The notes under the pieces: model-generated
Seen by the model: only the letters and a program-made list of their open reading frames with translations
Told to the model about the DNA's origin: nothing
Databases searched by the model: none
Shown here: in pieces, positions 25,580-35,000 of the stretch
Layout of the letters: each line of letters begins with the position of its first letter
How positions within the stretch are numbered: the first letter of the stretch is position 1
NCBI RefSeq assembly: GCF_028993635.1
Contig: NZ_CP118631.1
Location: 2,604,001-2,668,000, forward strand
From: Mucilaginibacter sp. SJ
Lineage (GTDB): Bacteria; Bacteroidota; Bacteroidia; Sphingobacteriales; Sphingobacteriaceae
Length of the DNA: 64,000 nucleotides
Direction: 5' to 3'
Translations under genes and position numbers: made by a program

Positions 25580-27871
25580 ATGGTCAAGCTGTTTACATCC
25601 CGTATTTTTTTCAGTTGTATTTTATTGTGCATCCTTTTTGCAATGGTTGCGCATGCACAGGTTAAGGAAGAAGGTATTATTCCGAGACCCGTTAAGATGG
25701 TAAAAACAAACGAGGTTTTTACGTTTAACAAATCAACAACCATAGGAACTGCTCAAAAGATCGATGCGGATGAACTTACGTTTTTCAATGCTTATTTTAA
25801 ATCTGCTGCCGGTTTTAGTCTTCCTGTAAGTCATAAGTTGAATACTTCCATTTACTTAACTATTGACAGTGAAGCAGTAACCCATCCCGAAGGATACAAG
25901 CTGTCTATTACAGCTAAAAAGATCAAGATCATTGCTCATGATGAAGCAGGTGTGTTTTATGGTTTGCAATCGCTTATCCAATTACTAAAAGTATCCAATG
26001 GAAAAGTAACGGTCCAAAGCTGCGCCATTATGGATTACCCCTGTTTTGCCTACCGCGGAATGCATTTAGATGTAAGCCGTCATTTTTTCAAGCCCGAAGC
26101 TATCAAAAAATGGATAGACCTGCTGGCACTATACAAGATCAATACTTTTCACTGGCACTTAACTGATGACCAGGGCTGGCGCATCGAAATAAAAAAATAT
26201 CCTTTACTGCAAAGCATTTCGGCTTACCGCGATGAAACTATTATCGGTCATAAAAAGGATAGTCCGCATAAGTTTGATGGCGTACGTTATGGCGGTTATT
26301 ATACCCAGGATGAGGTTAAGGAAATTGTAAAGTATGCCACTCAAAGGCACATCACTGTGATCCCGGAAATTGAAATGCCGGGCCATGCATTGGCGGCGCT
26401 GGCCGCTTATCCGCAATTGGGCTGCACCGGCGGGCCGTATAAAACCGCAACATTTTGGGGCATTTTTGACGATGTGTATTGCGCCGGCAATGACGAAACG
26501 TTTACCTTTTTACAAAATGTGATGGATGAGGTATTGCCGTTGTTCCCTTCAAAATATATCCATATAGGTGGCGATGAATGCCCTAAAACCAAATGGAAGG
26601 CCTGCCCCAAATGCCAGCAGCGCATTAAGGACGAGCATCTGAAAGATGAAAAGGAACTGCAAAGCTATTTCATCGGCAGGATGGAAAAATACCTGAACAG
26701 CAAAGGCCGGCAGATCATAGGCTGGGACGAGATCCTGGAAGGCGGGCTTACCCCCGGTGCAACCGTCATGAGCTGGACTGGCGAAGAAGGTGGTATAGCT
26801 GCCGCCAAACAACATCATGATGCCATCATGACGCCCGAAAAATATGTTTACCTTGACTATTACCAATCGCTTTACCCCGCCGAGCCATTAGCAGGCGGAG
26901 GTTATACACCACTAAGCAAGGTCTATAATTATGAACCAATAACCGGCGACCTGAGCGGCGATGAAGCTAAATATATCAAAGGCGTACAAGCTAATGCCTG
27001 GAGCGAATACATGGCCAATCCCGCACAGGCCGAGCGGCAATTGTTTCCGCGGATGCTGGCTTTGGCTGAAGTTGCCTGGAGTTCAAAGAAAAATAAAAGC
27101 TATCCGGATTTTTTGAAACGACTAAGGTACCAGCAGCCTTTGCTCAAAAAGTTAAATATAAACGCGGCTGATGTATTTGATGAGATCACCGATTCGGTAA
27201 CAGAAACTGTAGATCATCAAGTGGCGCTGAACCTTCAAACAACTTTACCCAACAGCAAAATTTATTATTCAAACGATGGTAGTACACCTGGTTTAAATAG
27301 CAAGATTTATGCGGGTGCAATTACCATAACCTCATCGGGGATTATTAAAGCAGCTGTTTTTAATAATGGCAGGCAGCAGGGCCGGACCTATGAAAAGTCA
27401 TTTACCATTCATAAAGCCATAGGCAAAACGGTAACGCTTAAAAACCAGCCGCAAGGAGGGTTTAGTCCGGGTAATACCTTTGGTTTGGTAAACGGCATCT
27501 TCGGCAGCAAGCTTTATAATGACGGGCAATGGTATGGTTTCAGCGGAGATGATCTTGAAGCGGTAGTTGACCTTGGAAACGTGCAAAGCATATCAAAGCT
27601 TGGCATTAACATATTAAAATACCACTGGCAAAAAATGTGGGAGCCAACATTGCTCACGTTCGAGGTATCAACAGATGGCAGTAATTATACCGAAGTTTAC
27701 CGCCAGACTGATTTCCCGGATAACGGCATCAACGCTGTAAGGGCAAACATCAAAACACAGCAGGCAAGATATATCAGGGTAAAAGCAACTAACAAAGGGA
27801 TTATTCCGCCGGGTGAATACATCGCCGGCGCGAAGGCTTGGTTGATGGTGGATGAGATAATTGTGAATTAA
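25580..27871 (+). CDS. Glycoside hydrolase family 20 beta-N-acetylhexosaminidase with discoidin-like tail
   Basis: A secreted 763-residue enzyme. The signal peptide covers residues 1-26 (ends AHAQ). The GH20b domain (about 30-150) precedes the catalytic barrel (YRGMHLDVSRHFF, HWHLTDDQGWR), with the catalytic Asp332-Glu333 in YIHIGGDECPKTKW. A C-terminal module (about 540-620) resembles the chitobiase/Fn3 insert (SKIYYSNDGSTPG). The last 140 residues resemble an F5/8 type C carbohydrate-binding domain (DDLEAVVDLGNVQSISKLGINIL, FEVSTDGSNYTEV, ARYIRVKA). It stands alone on the plus strand, divergent from the mhqED-like pair, and is not in the PUL operon. The ATG at 25580 was preferred to the TTG just before it. 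Confidence 0.93.
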   Translation: MVKLFTSRIFFSCILLCILFAMVAHAQVKEEGIIPRPVKMVKTNEVFTFNKSTTIGTAQKIDADELTFFNAYFKSAAGFSLPVSHKLNTSIYLTIDSEAVTHPEGYKLSITAKKIKIIAHDEAGVFYGLQSLIQLLKVSNGKVTVQSCAIMDYPCFAYRGMHLDVSRHFFKPEAIKKWIDLLALYKINTFHWHLTDDQGWRIEIKKYPLLQSISAYRDETIIGHKKDSPHKFDGVRYGGYYTQDEVKEIVKYATQRHITVIPEIEMPGHALAALAAYPQLGCTGGPYKTATFWGIFDDVYCAGNDETFTFLQNVMDEVLPLFPSKYIHIGGDECPKTKWKACPKCQQRIKDEHLKDEKELQSYFIGRMEKYLNSKGRQIIGWDEILEGGLTPGATVMSWTGEEGGIAAAKQHHDAIMTPEKYVYLDYYQSLYPAEPLAGGGYTPLSKVYNYEPITGDLSGDEAKYIKGVQANAWSEYMANPAQAERQLFPRMLALAEVAWSSKKNKSYPDFLKRLRYQQPLLKKLNINAADVFDEITDSVTETVDHQVALNLQTTLPNSKIYYSNDGSTPGLNSKIYAGAITITSSGIIKAAVFNNGRQQGRTYEKSFTIHKAIGKTVTLKNQPQGGFSPGNTFGLVNGIFGSKLYNDGQWYGFSGDDLEAVVDLGNVQSISKLGINILKYHWQKMWEPTLLTFEVSTDGSNYTEVYRQTDFPDNGINAVRANIKTQQARYIRVKATNKGIIPPGEYIAGAKAWLMVDEIIVN

Positions 27872-27883
27872 TGAACTATGGTC

Positions 27884-27973
27884 GTCTGAACTCGAATTTA
27901 TTGAGTTAGGGAATTTATTGAATTTGCTGAGCATTCTGTCCATTCTTTTAATTCAATAAATTCGAGTTCAGAC
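27884..27973. repeat. Perfect 21-bp inverted repeat, MITE-like
   Basis: Arms at 27884-27904 (begins GTCTGAACTCGAATTT) and 27953-27973 are perfect reverse complements, 48 bases apart. An internal partial repeat (GAATTTATTGAATTTG) lies between. It directly follows the GH20 stop and could act as a transcript end, but the arm length and GTCTGAAC ends look like a small mobile or interspersed repeat. Confidence 0.6.
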
Positions 27974-27981
27974 AACATTCA

Positions 27982-28020
27982 TAATCAGCGTAATCAACGA
28001 AATCACCCTAATCAGCGGTT
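27982..28020. repeat. 9-base periodic AATCA repeat
   Basis: TAATCAGCG, TAATCAACG, AAATCACCC, TAATCAGCG follow one another with a nine-base period. A related, less regular run is at 51490-51565. The remainder of 28021-28119 is A/T-rich leader of the kinase operon with no box I trust. Confidence 0.5.
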
Positions 28021-28119
28021 ATTTTTTTATATTTTTATACCAAACACTAATGCCTGCGTTATGTTGAGTAAAAAGTTTTTAATATTTGTCACGAATACTC
28101 ATTCCCCAAGTATAACTCA

Positions 28120-29547
28120 ATGAGCAAAGTATTTACTATTACCGAAGGTTTGGAAAACATGGGGGCTTTACGAACGGGCGGCCAGGGCTCTGTTTATAAA
28201 GGTCGCCGTTATGGGCCTATTATCACAGCGGTAAAGCTCCTGCCCACTCCTATTCACACCGAAAGCACCGACGATAAAAATTTTCGCAATTTCCAGAACG
28301 AGGTTGAAAAACTAAAAAAGGTAAACGAAGAGCCTAACCCAAATGTGGTTAAGATCCTTAATTCGGGTATTACCGAAAGTGGTTCGTTCCCGTTTATCGA
28401 AATGGAATATATTGATGGCCCCGATTTGGAAGACCTGCTGAAACCACCTCATGAGGCTATCTTCAGCATTAAAGAGATCATCAAACTGGCCGATCAGCTG
28501 GCAAACGCGTTATCGCACTGCCACAAAGTTTCGGTAAAGCATGGCGACATCAAAAGCAACAATGTAAAGTTCAACGTACATACCGGAAATTACGTGCTGC
28601 TTGACTTTGGTCTTTCGGCCATGTCTGATGATCAGCGCCGTACCAGTATACGTCATGCGGGCGCTATTGAATTTATGGCGCCCGAACAAAACGAGGGCCT
28701 GATGTATTTTCAAACCGATGTTTACAGCTATGGCATCATCCTGTATGAATTGATTGGAGGGCAAGTGCCCTTCCCGCTAAAAGATAATGGCGAAACTGCC
28801 CGCAACGCCGTGATGCTGGCCCATATGGAGTCGGAGATGCCTGATGTAATGGAACTGCGCCGCAAAAACCTGCCCGAAAGCTGGTCGGACGAAAAAAAGG
28901 AAATGCAAATGCAGGTTCCGGCCTGGCTATTGCAGATTGTAGCTAAATGCCTGCAAAAAGACATCAATAACAGGTATGCCAACGGTATTGAATTACAGGA
29001 AGCTTTGATGCAGGGCAGTATCGGCGCTATCAGCCCAACGCACCCCGATGAATCGTGGAACACCGAAGTTTTATTGAAGGAAAATGAACGCCTGCAGGGG
29101 CTGGTGCTATATTACCAGGAAAACGAGAACAAGCAACCGGCACAGGTAGTTAACAGCGAACCTGTGGACAATAAAGCGGTGCGCATGTCAAAGCCAATTT
29201 TTGTTTTGTTCATGATATTGCTTTGCGGTTTCACCGTTTTCTCTGCAGTGGTGATGGATAAGTTTGGCGGGCGTATTTATAATGGGGTGGTTAGCAGGCT
29301 GTTTAAACCTTCGAAAAAGGCAAGCGATTCGGCTGCAAGTAGTAAAATTATCCCCTCCCAAAAAAAAGACTCTGTACAGCAGCCTAAGGCCAGTGATTAC
29401 AAAGATGAGAGCAATATTCCACCGGAAGTTGATTCAACCGCCGATTCGATATTGCGTAACATACAACGGGCAAAACAACAAAAGGAAGATACGCAGTTTT
29501 ATCGCGATAGTGTGAAAAAAGCGGATACCTCTAACTTAAACTTTTAA
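28120..29547 (+). CDS. Membrane Ser/Thr protein kinase
   Basis: A 475-residue Hanks-type kinase. The glycine loop TGGQGSVYKG is at 19-28, the ATP lysine is Lys39 in TAVKLL, and the catalytic loop is His141-Gly-Asp143 (HGDIKSNNV, so a non-RD kinase). The metal loop is Asp162-Phe-Gly and the APE-like motif is MAPEQ at 186-190. One membrane span (359-378) separates the cytoplasmic kinase from about 95 extracytoplasmic residues rich in Ser, Lys and Asp, with no PASTA domains. It is the first gene of a packed plus-strand operon with FhaA-like, PP2C, SEDS-PBP and FHA genes. It probably phosphorylates partners encoded alongside to set cell-wall synthesis; that role is inference from context. Confidence 0.93.
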   Translation: MSKVFTITEGLENMGALRTGGQGSVYKGRRYGPIITAVKLLPTPIHTESTDDKNFRNFQNEVEKLKKVNEEPNPNVVKILNSGITESGSFPFIEMEYIDGPDLEDLLKPPHEAIFSIKEIIKLADQLANALSHCHKVSVKHGDIKSNNVKFNVHTGNYVLLDFGLSAMSDDQRRTSIRHAGAIEFMAPEQNEGLMYFQTDVYSYGIILYELIGGQVPFPLKDNGETARNAVMLAHMESEMPDVMELRRKNLPESWSDEKKEMQMQVPAWLLQIVAKCLQKDINNRYANGIELQEALMQGSIGAISPTHPDESWNTEVLLKENERLQGLVLYYQENENKQPAQVVNSEPVDNKAVRMSKPIFVLFMILLCGFTVFSAVVMDKFGGRIYNGVVSRLFKPSKKASDSAASSKIIPSQKKDSVQQPKASDYKDESNIPPEVDSTADSILRNIQRAKQQKEDTQFYRDSVKKADTSNLNF

Positions 29548-29565
29548 TGATTTAGCAAATACAGC

Positions 29566-30531
29566 ATGGAACCTAAATCAACATTTTGGAAACGGATAGG
29601 CCTTCAGGACTGGTTTTTACCAAACGGAAAACCAGTAAACGAGGAGGCTGTAAAAATAAAAGCGCTAACGCCCGATGACGTGTATTTATACATCATCGAA
29701 AAATTCAAGGAATCGATCAAGCAGCTTTCTTTTGCCGACAGGATAGTTTTTTACCATGAATTTATCATCAGCTTTAACGAGGAAGATTACCAGGATTTTG
29801 TAAATAACCGCTCTGGCTTGTTCGGCATTATTGTTAATGAATCTGTAAAAAAGTTTTATGAATTGCTGCGCGAACACCAGGAAGTAGGCAAAAAGGTGGA
29901 ACCTTCAAGCTCAAAATGGGTATTCAGGCTGGTATCACACCCGGATTATAAACGCGGCGATAAGGGCTTCATAGGCAAACTGCTGCCCGGCACAAGCGCC
30001 AAAAAAGAAGAGAACCTGCGGGTTACCTTCATTCCGCGCCAAACGGGTGTTGCCCAAACGCTGGATATCAGCAATGAGGTTTTAAAAGGCTTTACTTATT
30101 ACAGCGAGGGTTATTATGAATTGCCTTATGCTAATGACCTGCAGCACAACGAAAAGGACGTAGTTAAGCCCGGAACCAAGGTGCTGGCCCGGCTGGAAAC
30201 CATTATGCCCGATAAGCAGTTTGTTGGCCGCAAGGTGGAGTACCTGATCAAGGATGATGATATTGTTGTATCGGGCAGTGATGAGGAAAGGGACGAGCAG
30301 GCCGTGTTTAAGGTACCGTCTGAATGGGTGAACACCCCCCACCTGCGCATCCGATTAAATAAAGCCGATGGCAAGTTTTACATGGCATCTTTTGGCGAGC
30401 GTACCCTGATCAACGAATTGGAAGTAGCCGGTAGCGACGTGAATTCGCCGCAATGGGTTGAGCTGCCGTTCAACTCCAGGATCCTGCTCAATGGCATAGT
30501 AGGTATTAACATATTTAAACCCGAACCATAA
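29566..30531 (+). CDS. FhaA-like cytoplasmic protein with degenerate FHA-type C-terminus
   Basis: A 321-residue protein with no membrane span. Residues about 35-145 have a helix, a strand FIISFNEEDYQDF, a second helix and the strand WVFRLVSHPD. This order resembles the DUF3662-type N-domain of actinobacterial FhaA. Residues about 225-318 read like an FHA fold: VEYLIKDDDIVV, then VNTPHLRIRL where an intact domain would have SRxHxxI, then GERTLINELEV in place of GTFVNG, then SRILLNGIVGINIF. The usual Gly-Arg and Ser-Arg phosphothreonine contacts are not preserved, so binding to phospho-proteins is doubtful. The gene is 18 bases after the kinase and overlaps the next start by one base. The FhaA relation is my reading, not a search result. 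Confidence 0.55.
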   Translation: MEPKSTFWKRIGLQDWFLPNGKPVNEEAVKIKALTPDDVYLYIIEKFKESIKQLSFADRIVFYHEFIISFNEEDYQDFVNNRSGLFGIIVNESVKKFYELLREHQEVGKKVEPSSSKWVFRLVSHPDYKRGDKGFIGKLLPGTSAKKEENLRVTFIPRQTGVAQTLDISNEVLKGFTYYSEGYYELPYANDLQHNEKDVVKPGTKVLARLETIMPDKQFVGRKVEYLIKDDDIVVSGSDEERDEQAVFKVPSEWVNTPHLRIRLNKADGKFYMASFGERTLINELEVAGSDVNSPQWVELPFNSRILLNGIVGINIFKPEP

Positions 30532-30617
30532 TGTCACAGGTATTATCAATAGGGCTGCTGGCAATATGTGTGCTGTTATTGGTAGCTCATTTTATCGACA
30601 TAAAAAAATCCAGTTAA
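30531..30617 (+). CDS. 28-residue single-span membrane peptide
   Basis: The stop of the previous gene and this start overlap as TAATG (ATG at 30531), and the next gene starts four bases after its TAA. The product MSQVLSIGLLAICVLLLVAH, then FIDIKKSS, is one hydrophobic helix followed by a short basic tail. This is the look of a small regulatory or stabilising membrane subunit. It is below usual annotation length. The packed arrangement, one-base overlap and clean topology support translation; there is no homology evidence. Confidence 0.55.
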   Translation: MSQVLSIGLLAICVLLLVAHFIDIKKSS

Positions 30618-30621
30618 AACC

Positions 30622-32055
30622 ATGGCAAATAATTTTTTCGGGATAACAGATACCGGTAAGCAAAGGCAAAACAACGAGGACGTTTTTATTGCCGAAAAAT
30701 CTGGTGATGGTAATTTTATCATTGCCTGTGTGGTTGATGGGGTTGGCGGTTATGCCGGTGGCGAAATAGCTGCCGAAATTGCCCGCGCCACCATCCTGGA
30801 GCAATTGCAATATATAGCCGGCGATATTGTGCCGCTGCTGGTAAATACTTTTACCATTGCCAATCAACGGATCTACGACGAAAAAGTACAAAACAAAGAT
30901 CTTGAAAACATGGCCTGTGTGCTTACGCTGGCCGTGGTTGATGTGATCAACAATAAATTTTATTATGCCCACGTTGGGGACACGCGCCTGTACCTGCTGC
31001 GCGATTATTCGCTGATCAAGATCTCGAAAGATCATTCTTTTGTAGGCTTCCTGGAAGATTCGGGCCGGCTGACCGAGGAAGCGGCCATGGACCATCCCAA
31101 ACGCAATGAAATTAATAAAGCCCTTGGCTTTGCCGGGCAGATAGGCCAGGATCCCGATTTTGTGGAGACTGGTAACTCGCCCTTTTTACCGGGTGATATC
31201 CTGCTCATTTGCAGCGACGGCTTAACCGATCTGGTTGATAAAAGCAAGATCACCAGTATCCTTACCAGCAGCGATAACCTGCCCGAAAAGGGAAAAAAAC
31301 TAATTGATGCAGCCAATAACCGTGGTGGAAAGGATAATGTGACCGTGGTACTGGTACATAACGATAAGGAGCGCAAGCAACACAGCGCCACTAAACCAGT
31401 GGTAGCTGCTGTAAAAGCGCCCGAACAGCAGGAAGCAATTACGCCCGCCCCGGTAAAAAGGCCGGAAGAGCCTGATCCTGTGGTGAAAACCAAAGGCAAC
31501 GGCGGCACAGTAGCTGTACTTACCCTGCTTTGCTTTATCTTTTTGGGTGGATTTATCTGGCAGTTTAAAAAGAACGCCGATCAGGCTGCTATTCCTAAAA
31601 AAACAGATACGTTGGTAGCTCAGCATATTAAAAACGCGGTAGAGCTCAAGCTTCAGGATACTATTAACAAATTAAAAGGCCATACGCTGTTACTTTCGGC
31701 GGCTGATTTTCAGCAGCCTATTGTGCTGAGCGATACGCTGCATATCAATAAGGATAGCCTGTATATTAAAACAAAGGGTGCCGTCGTATTTAAGAAAGAT
31801 TCTACCTATTCGGGCCCGGCTATCGCGCTGGCTGCTAATTGTAAATATGTAGTGTTGGATAGCGTTGCTTTTGACGGCTTCCGCACAGCCATTATTACAC
31901 ACAACGATGCCTTGGTGCTGAAAAATGTGCAGTTTAATAACTGCTTAACGCCGGTCCAGGCATCGTACATGTTCCCTAATAAAAAATACATATCAGGCAG
32001 ATTGTTTGGCAGCATGTTCAAAACTGATTCTGTTCCAACTAAAGCTACCCACTGA
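30622..32055 (+). CDS. PP2C-family Ser/Thr phosphatase with membrane span and outer beta domain
   Basis: A 477-residue protein. The PP2C/Stp1 domain spans about 1-245: RQNNEDVF (metal Asp), VVDGVGGYAGGEIA, YAHVGDTRLYLL, ICSDGLTDLV and GGKDNVTVVLV, all metal ligands present. A Pro/Lys-rich linker leads to one membrane span (about 293-313, TVAVLTLLCFIFLGGFIWQF). About 160 extracytoplasmic residues follow, with beta-helix-like repeats (LYIKTKGAVVFKKDSTYSG, YVVLDSVAFDGF, ALVLKNVQFNNC). It should reverse the kinase on the cytoplasmic side, as PstP/Stp do. The outer domain is unusual for this family and could sense the wall. The downstream gene starts three bases after its stop. Confidence 0.92.
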   Translation: MANNFFGITDTGKQRQNNEDVFIAEKSGDGNFIIACVVDGVGGYAGGEIAAEIARATILEQLQYIAGDIVPLLVNTFTIANQRIYDEKVQNKDLENMACVLTLAVVDVINNKFYYAHVGDTRLYLLRDYSLIKISKDHSFVGFLEDSGRLTEEAAMDHPKRNEINKALGFAGQIGQDPDFVETGNSPFLPGDILLICSDGLTDLVDKSKITSILTSSDNLPEKGKKLIDAANNRGGKDNVTVVLVHNDKERKQHSATKPVVAAVKAPEQQEAITPAPVKRPEEPDPVVKTKGNGGTVAVLTLLCFIFLGGFIWQFKKNADQAAIPKKTDTLVAQHIKNAVELKLQDTINKLKGHTLLLSAADFQQPIVLSDTLHINKDSLYIKTKGAVVFKKDSTYSGPAIALAANCKYVVLDSVAFDGFRTAIITHNDALVLKNVQFNNCLTPVQASYMFPNKKYISGRLFGSMFKTDSVPTKATH

Positions 32056-32058
32056 TAA

Positions 32059-35000
32059 ATGGCCCAGGAAAATCCCAAGGTACCCGGCAGGAGAATGGAA
32101 CGGCTGTTCCTGTTGCTTACAGGCATATTACTGGCCGTTTTATTTTTGAAGCTCTATAGCGTATTGCAACTTAAATTCACTGATGTTGATAAGCGCCTGA
32201 AGGACGGTACTATCGTAAATCTTAACTCGCCCAATACCGCTCAAAACGTAAAGGCGCTGCTTAAAAAGGGTTATTATTTCGATGATCCCAGGGATGTTGA
32301 TTACATTGAATCGGTAATAGCATCGCGTAAAACAACCGGCGACCTGGTTGATAATACCGGCGAACTTAACAAACGTAAATACTACGTAAATGCCGACGAG
32401 GCCTTTGAAAAAGGCGGTGAAACTTTCAAGAAACGCGTACTTACCTCCCGCACACTTTTAGGCTATACCGGCGATGATTCCATCCGCTTTGAACAGGAAT
32501 TGAAAAATCCACCATCATTGGGTGCCCAAACCGATCTCAACCTTGGCGAATACAGCATTAAAGGTACAATAGCCCACAAAGGCGAACCTGTGCCCGGTGT
32601 ACTGGTAAAGCTCACCATGATTTTGCCCCGCGACAGCATTTTCAGCGATGAGGAGACCGGGGCTAAAACCTCCTATTCGGAAAATGCCTCATCATACAAA
32701 AAACTGTATGTACTTAACGATCAGAAAAAGAAGGTACTGCAGTCATTAACCGCCTTTGCCCGTACCGATGAACAGGGGCGGTTTGTATTTGCCAAACTGC
32801 CAACCGGCAAAGCATTTTCGGTATTGCCCATGCAGCCCGGCTTTGAGTTTGGCCGCTCGCAGGGCGTTGACGAACTGGACAAAGACGTAACCTTTAAATT
32901 TAACCAGGCACCTCATAGTATCAAGCTACTCTCTACCCGCGATTTTAACATCCTGAAAAAAGAGGGTGCCTTTATCGTGCGCTACCAGGAAGAGTTTAAC
33001 ATGTGGTACTGGATTATAGCCGGAAGCTTTTTTGCAAGCTTTATCATCGTACACCTGTTACTCAGCGCCCGGTATCCTAATGCCGATCAGATCATTTTAC
33101 CCCTGATCATGATGCTTACCGGTATCTCATTCCTTACGCTTTTAAGCCTGCAAGACCCACTGCGCGATAGGTTCCTGGCTAAGGATACGCTTGTTTATTT
33201 GGGCATCGGTATGGCGGGGATCTGCATCATTCAGCTATTTAACCTTCGCCGTCTTAACCCCGACTCAGGCTTTTACCGTTTGCTTATTTTTAAATGGAGC
33301 AGGAGTGCCGCCAATGGCTGGCCCTGGGCTATTGTTGCCATGGGCATCCTCTTTTCCACTATCTTGTTTGGTACCGGCCCCGAGGGTAGCGGTGTAAAAG
33401 TTAACCTGCTGGGTTTTCAGCCAAGTGAAATTGTAAAATACCTCATTGTTATCTTCCTTGCGGGATTTTTTGCCACCAACGAAAAATTCATCAGTCAATA
33501 CGCCAGCTGGGGCAAGCGTTGGTCGTTCTTTTCTTTTGCACTTATAGCCACAATAATAACCCTGCTGCTGTTTTTGGTTTTAGGCGATCTGGGTCCGGCC
33601 ATGGTGATCTGTTTTACGTTCATCATCCTGTTCTCTTTTTCCCGCGGCGATTTCCTTTATATGGCGGGCTTTGTGGTGCTATTTGTGCTCACTACCTGGT
33701 TTTTTGATAATATATGGCTTAGCGCGGGCATCACATTTTTTTCGCTCGGGAGCGTAGTATTTTTCAGGCGGAGGAGGTTGAGTGAATCGGCCATTATGGC
33801 GCTCGTAGTGATCACTGCTTTTTTAACCATCGATAAAATTCCGGGGCTCGATAAAATTATCCCCGGTCCGGTGGAACGCCTGGTTGAGCGTAAGGCCATT
33901 TGGCAAGACGCCTGGAATAATGAAGTTTATGGCGGCGACCAGGTAGCTAACGGACTTTGGGCCATGGCCAGTGGAGGGGTAAGCGGACAAGGTGTTGGTC
34001 AGGGCTTTGCCAAAACTATCCCCGAGGCACATACCGATATGATATTGCCATCCATTGGCGAAGAGTTTGGCTGGGCCGGCATGGCCGCGGTGTTCATCTT
34101 GTTTTTGTTGTACCTGCACCGCTCCATCATCATAGGTCGGCAAACGGGGATGCCCCTGCTGTTTTACCTCAGCGCAGGTATCGGGGTATGTACCTTTGTG
34201 CAGTTTTTGCTGATTGCGGGCGGCTCTATCGGAGCATTGCCATTATCCGGGGTTTCCCTTCCTTTTGAAAGTTACGGCGGCTCATCATTGGTAATAAATC
34301 TGCTGGCAGCGGGCTTCCTGTTGTCGGTATCATCTGTTAGGGGTACGACTGTGCAAATGGATTATATCACCAAACAACAGGATAAAAACCTGGTACCTGC
34401 ATTGGCAGCCGCGCTTGCCGGAGTGGTATTATTGGTGGTGAATGTATCGCGTTACACAACAGATAATAAGCAATGGGTTGTAAAACCTGCTTTGGTTGCC
34501 GATAAAAGCGGCCTGCGAATGTTTAGCTATAACCCACGTATAGCCATATTGATGAACAGGTTGCAGGCCGGTACCATCTATGACCGTAACGGCCTTATCC
34601 TCGCTACCAGCAAACCCGAGCTTATCGAAAAACAAAAAAACAAATTAAGCGCTTCGGGCATGCTACATTATGACCTGGATTCGGCTATGCACAAGCGTTT
34701 GGACAGGTTTTATCCTTTTGAAGAACAAATGTTTTTTTGGACGGGCGATCAAAACACCGGTGTCTTCAACGGCAGCACCAACGGTTATTTTGCCGAGTAT
34801 GAACATGCCGCCGAACTTCGCGGGTTTCATATGCCTATCACCAATTATAATGTGAAGGCATCACGTTACCAGGAAGACCGGTTCCTGCCCCGCGGAATGA
34901 AAGAAATGACCGTAGCTAAAAAGGACTACAGCGCCTTGGCCAATCTCCTTGTAAGTGATATCAACGGCCCAGAGGTAGAGGCTTTCAAAAACAAAAACCG

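Noticed and set aside
27982-28020. Possible mini-CRISPR because of regular nine-base units
   Set aside because: Units are far too short, have no spacers, and no cas gene is in the window.
29264-29515. 83-codon frame inside the kinase gene
   Set aside because: It lies wholly within the tail of the kinase gene in another frame; the kinase frame has the better composition and continuity.
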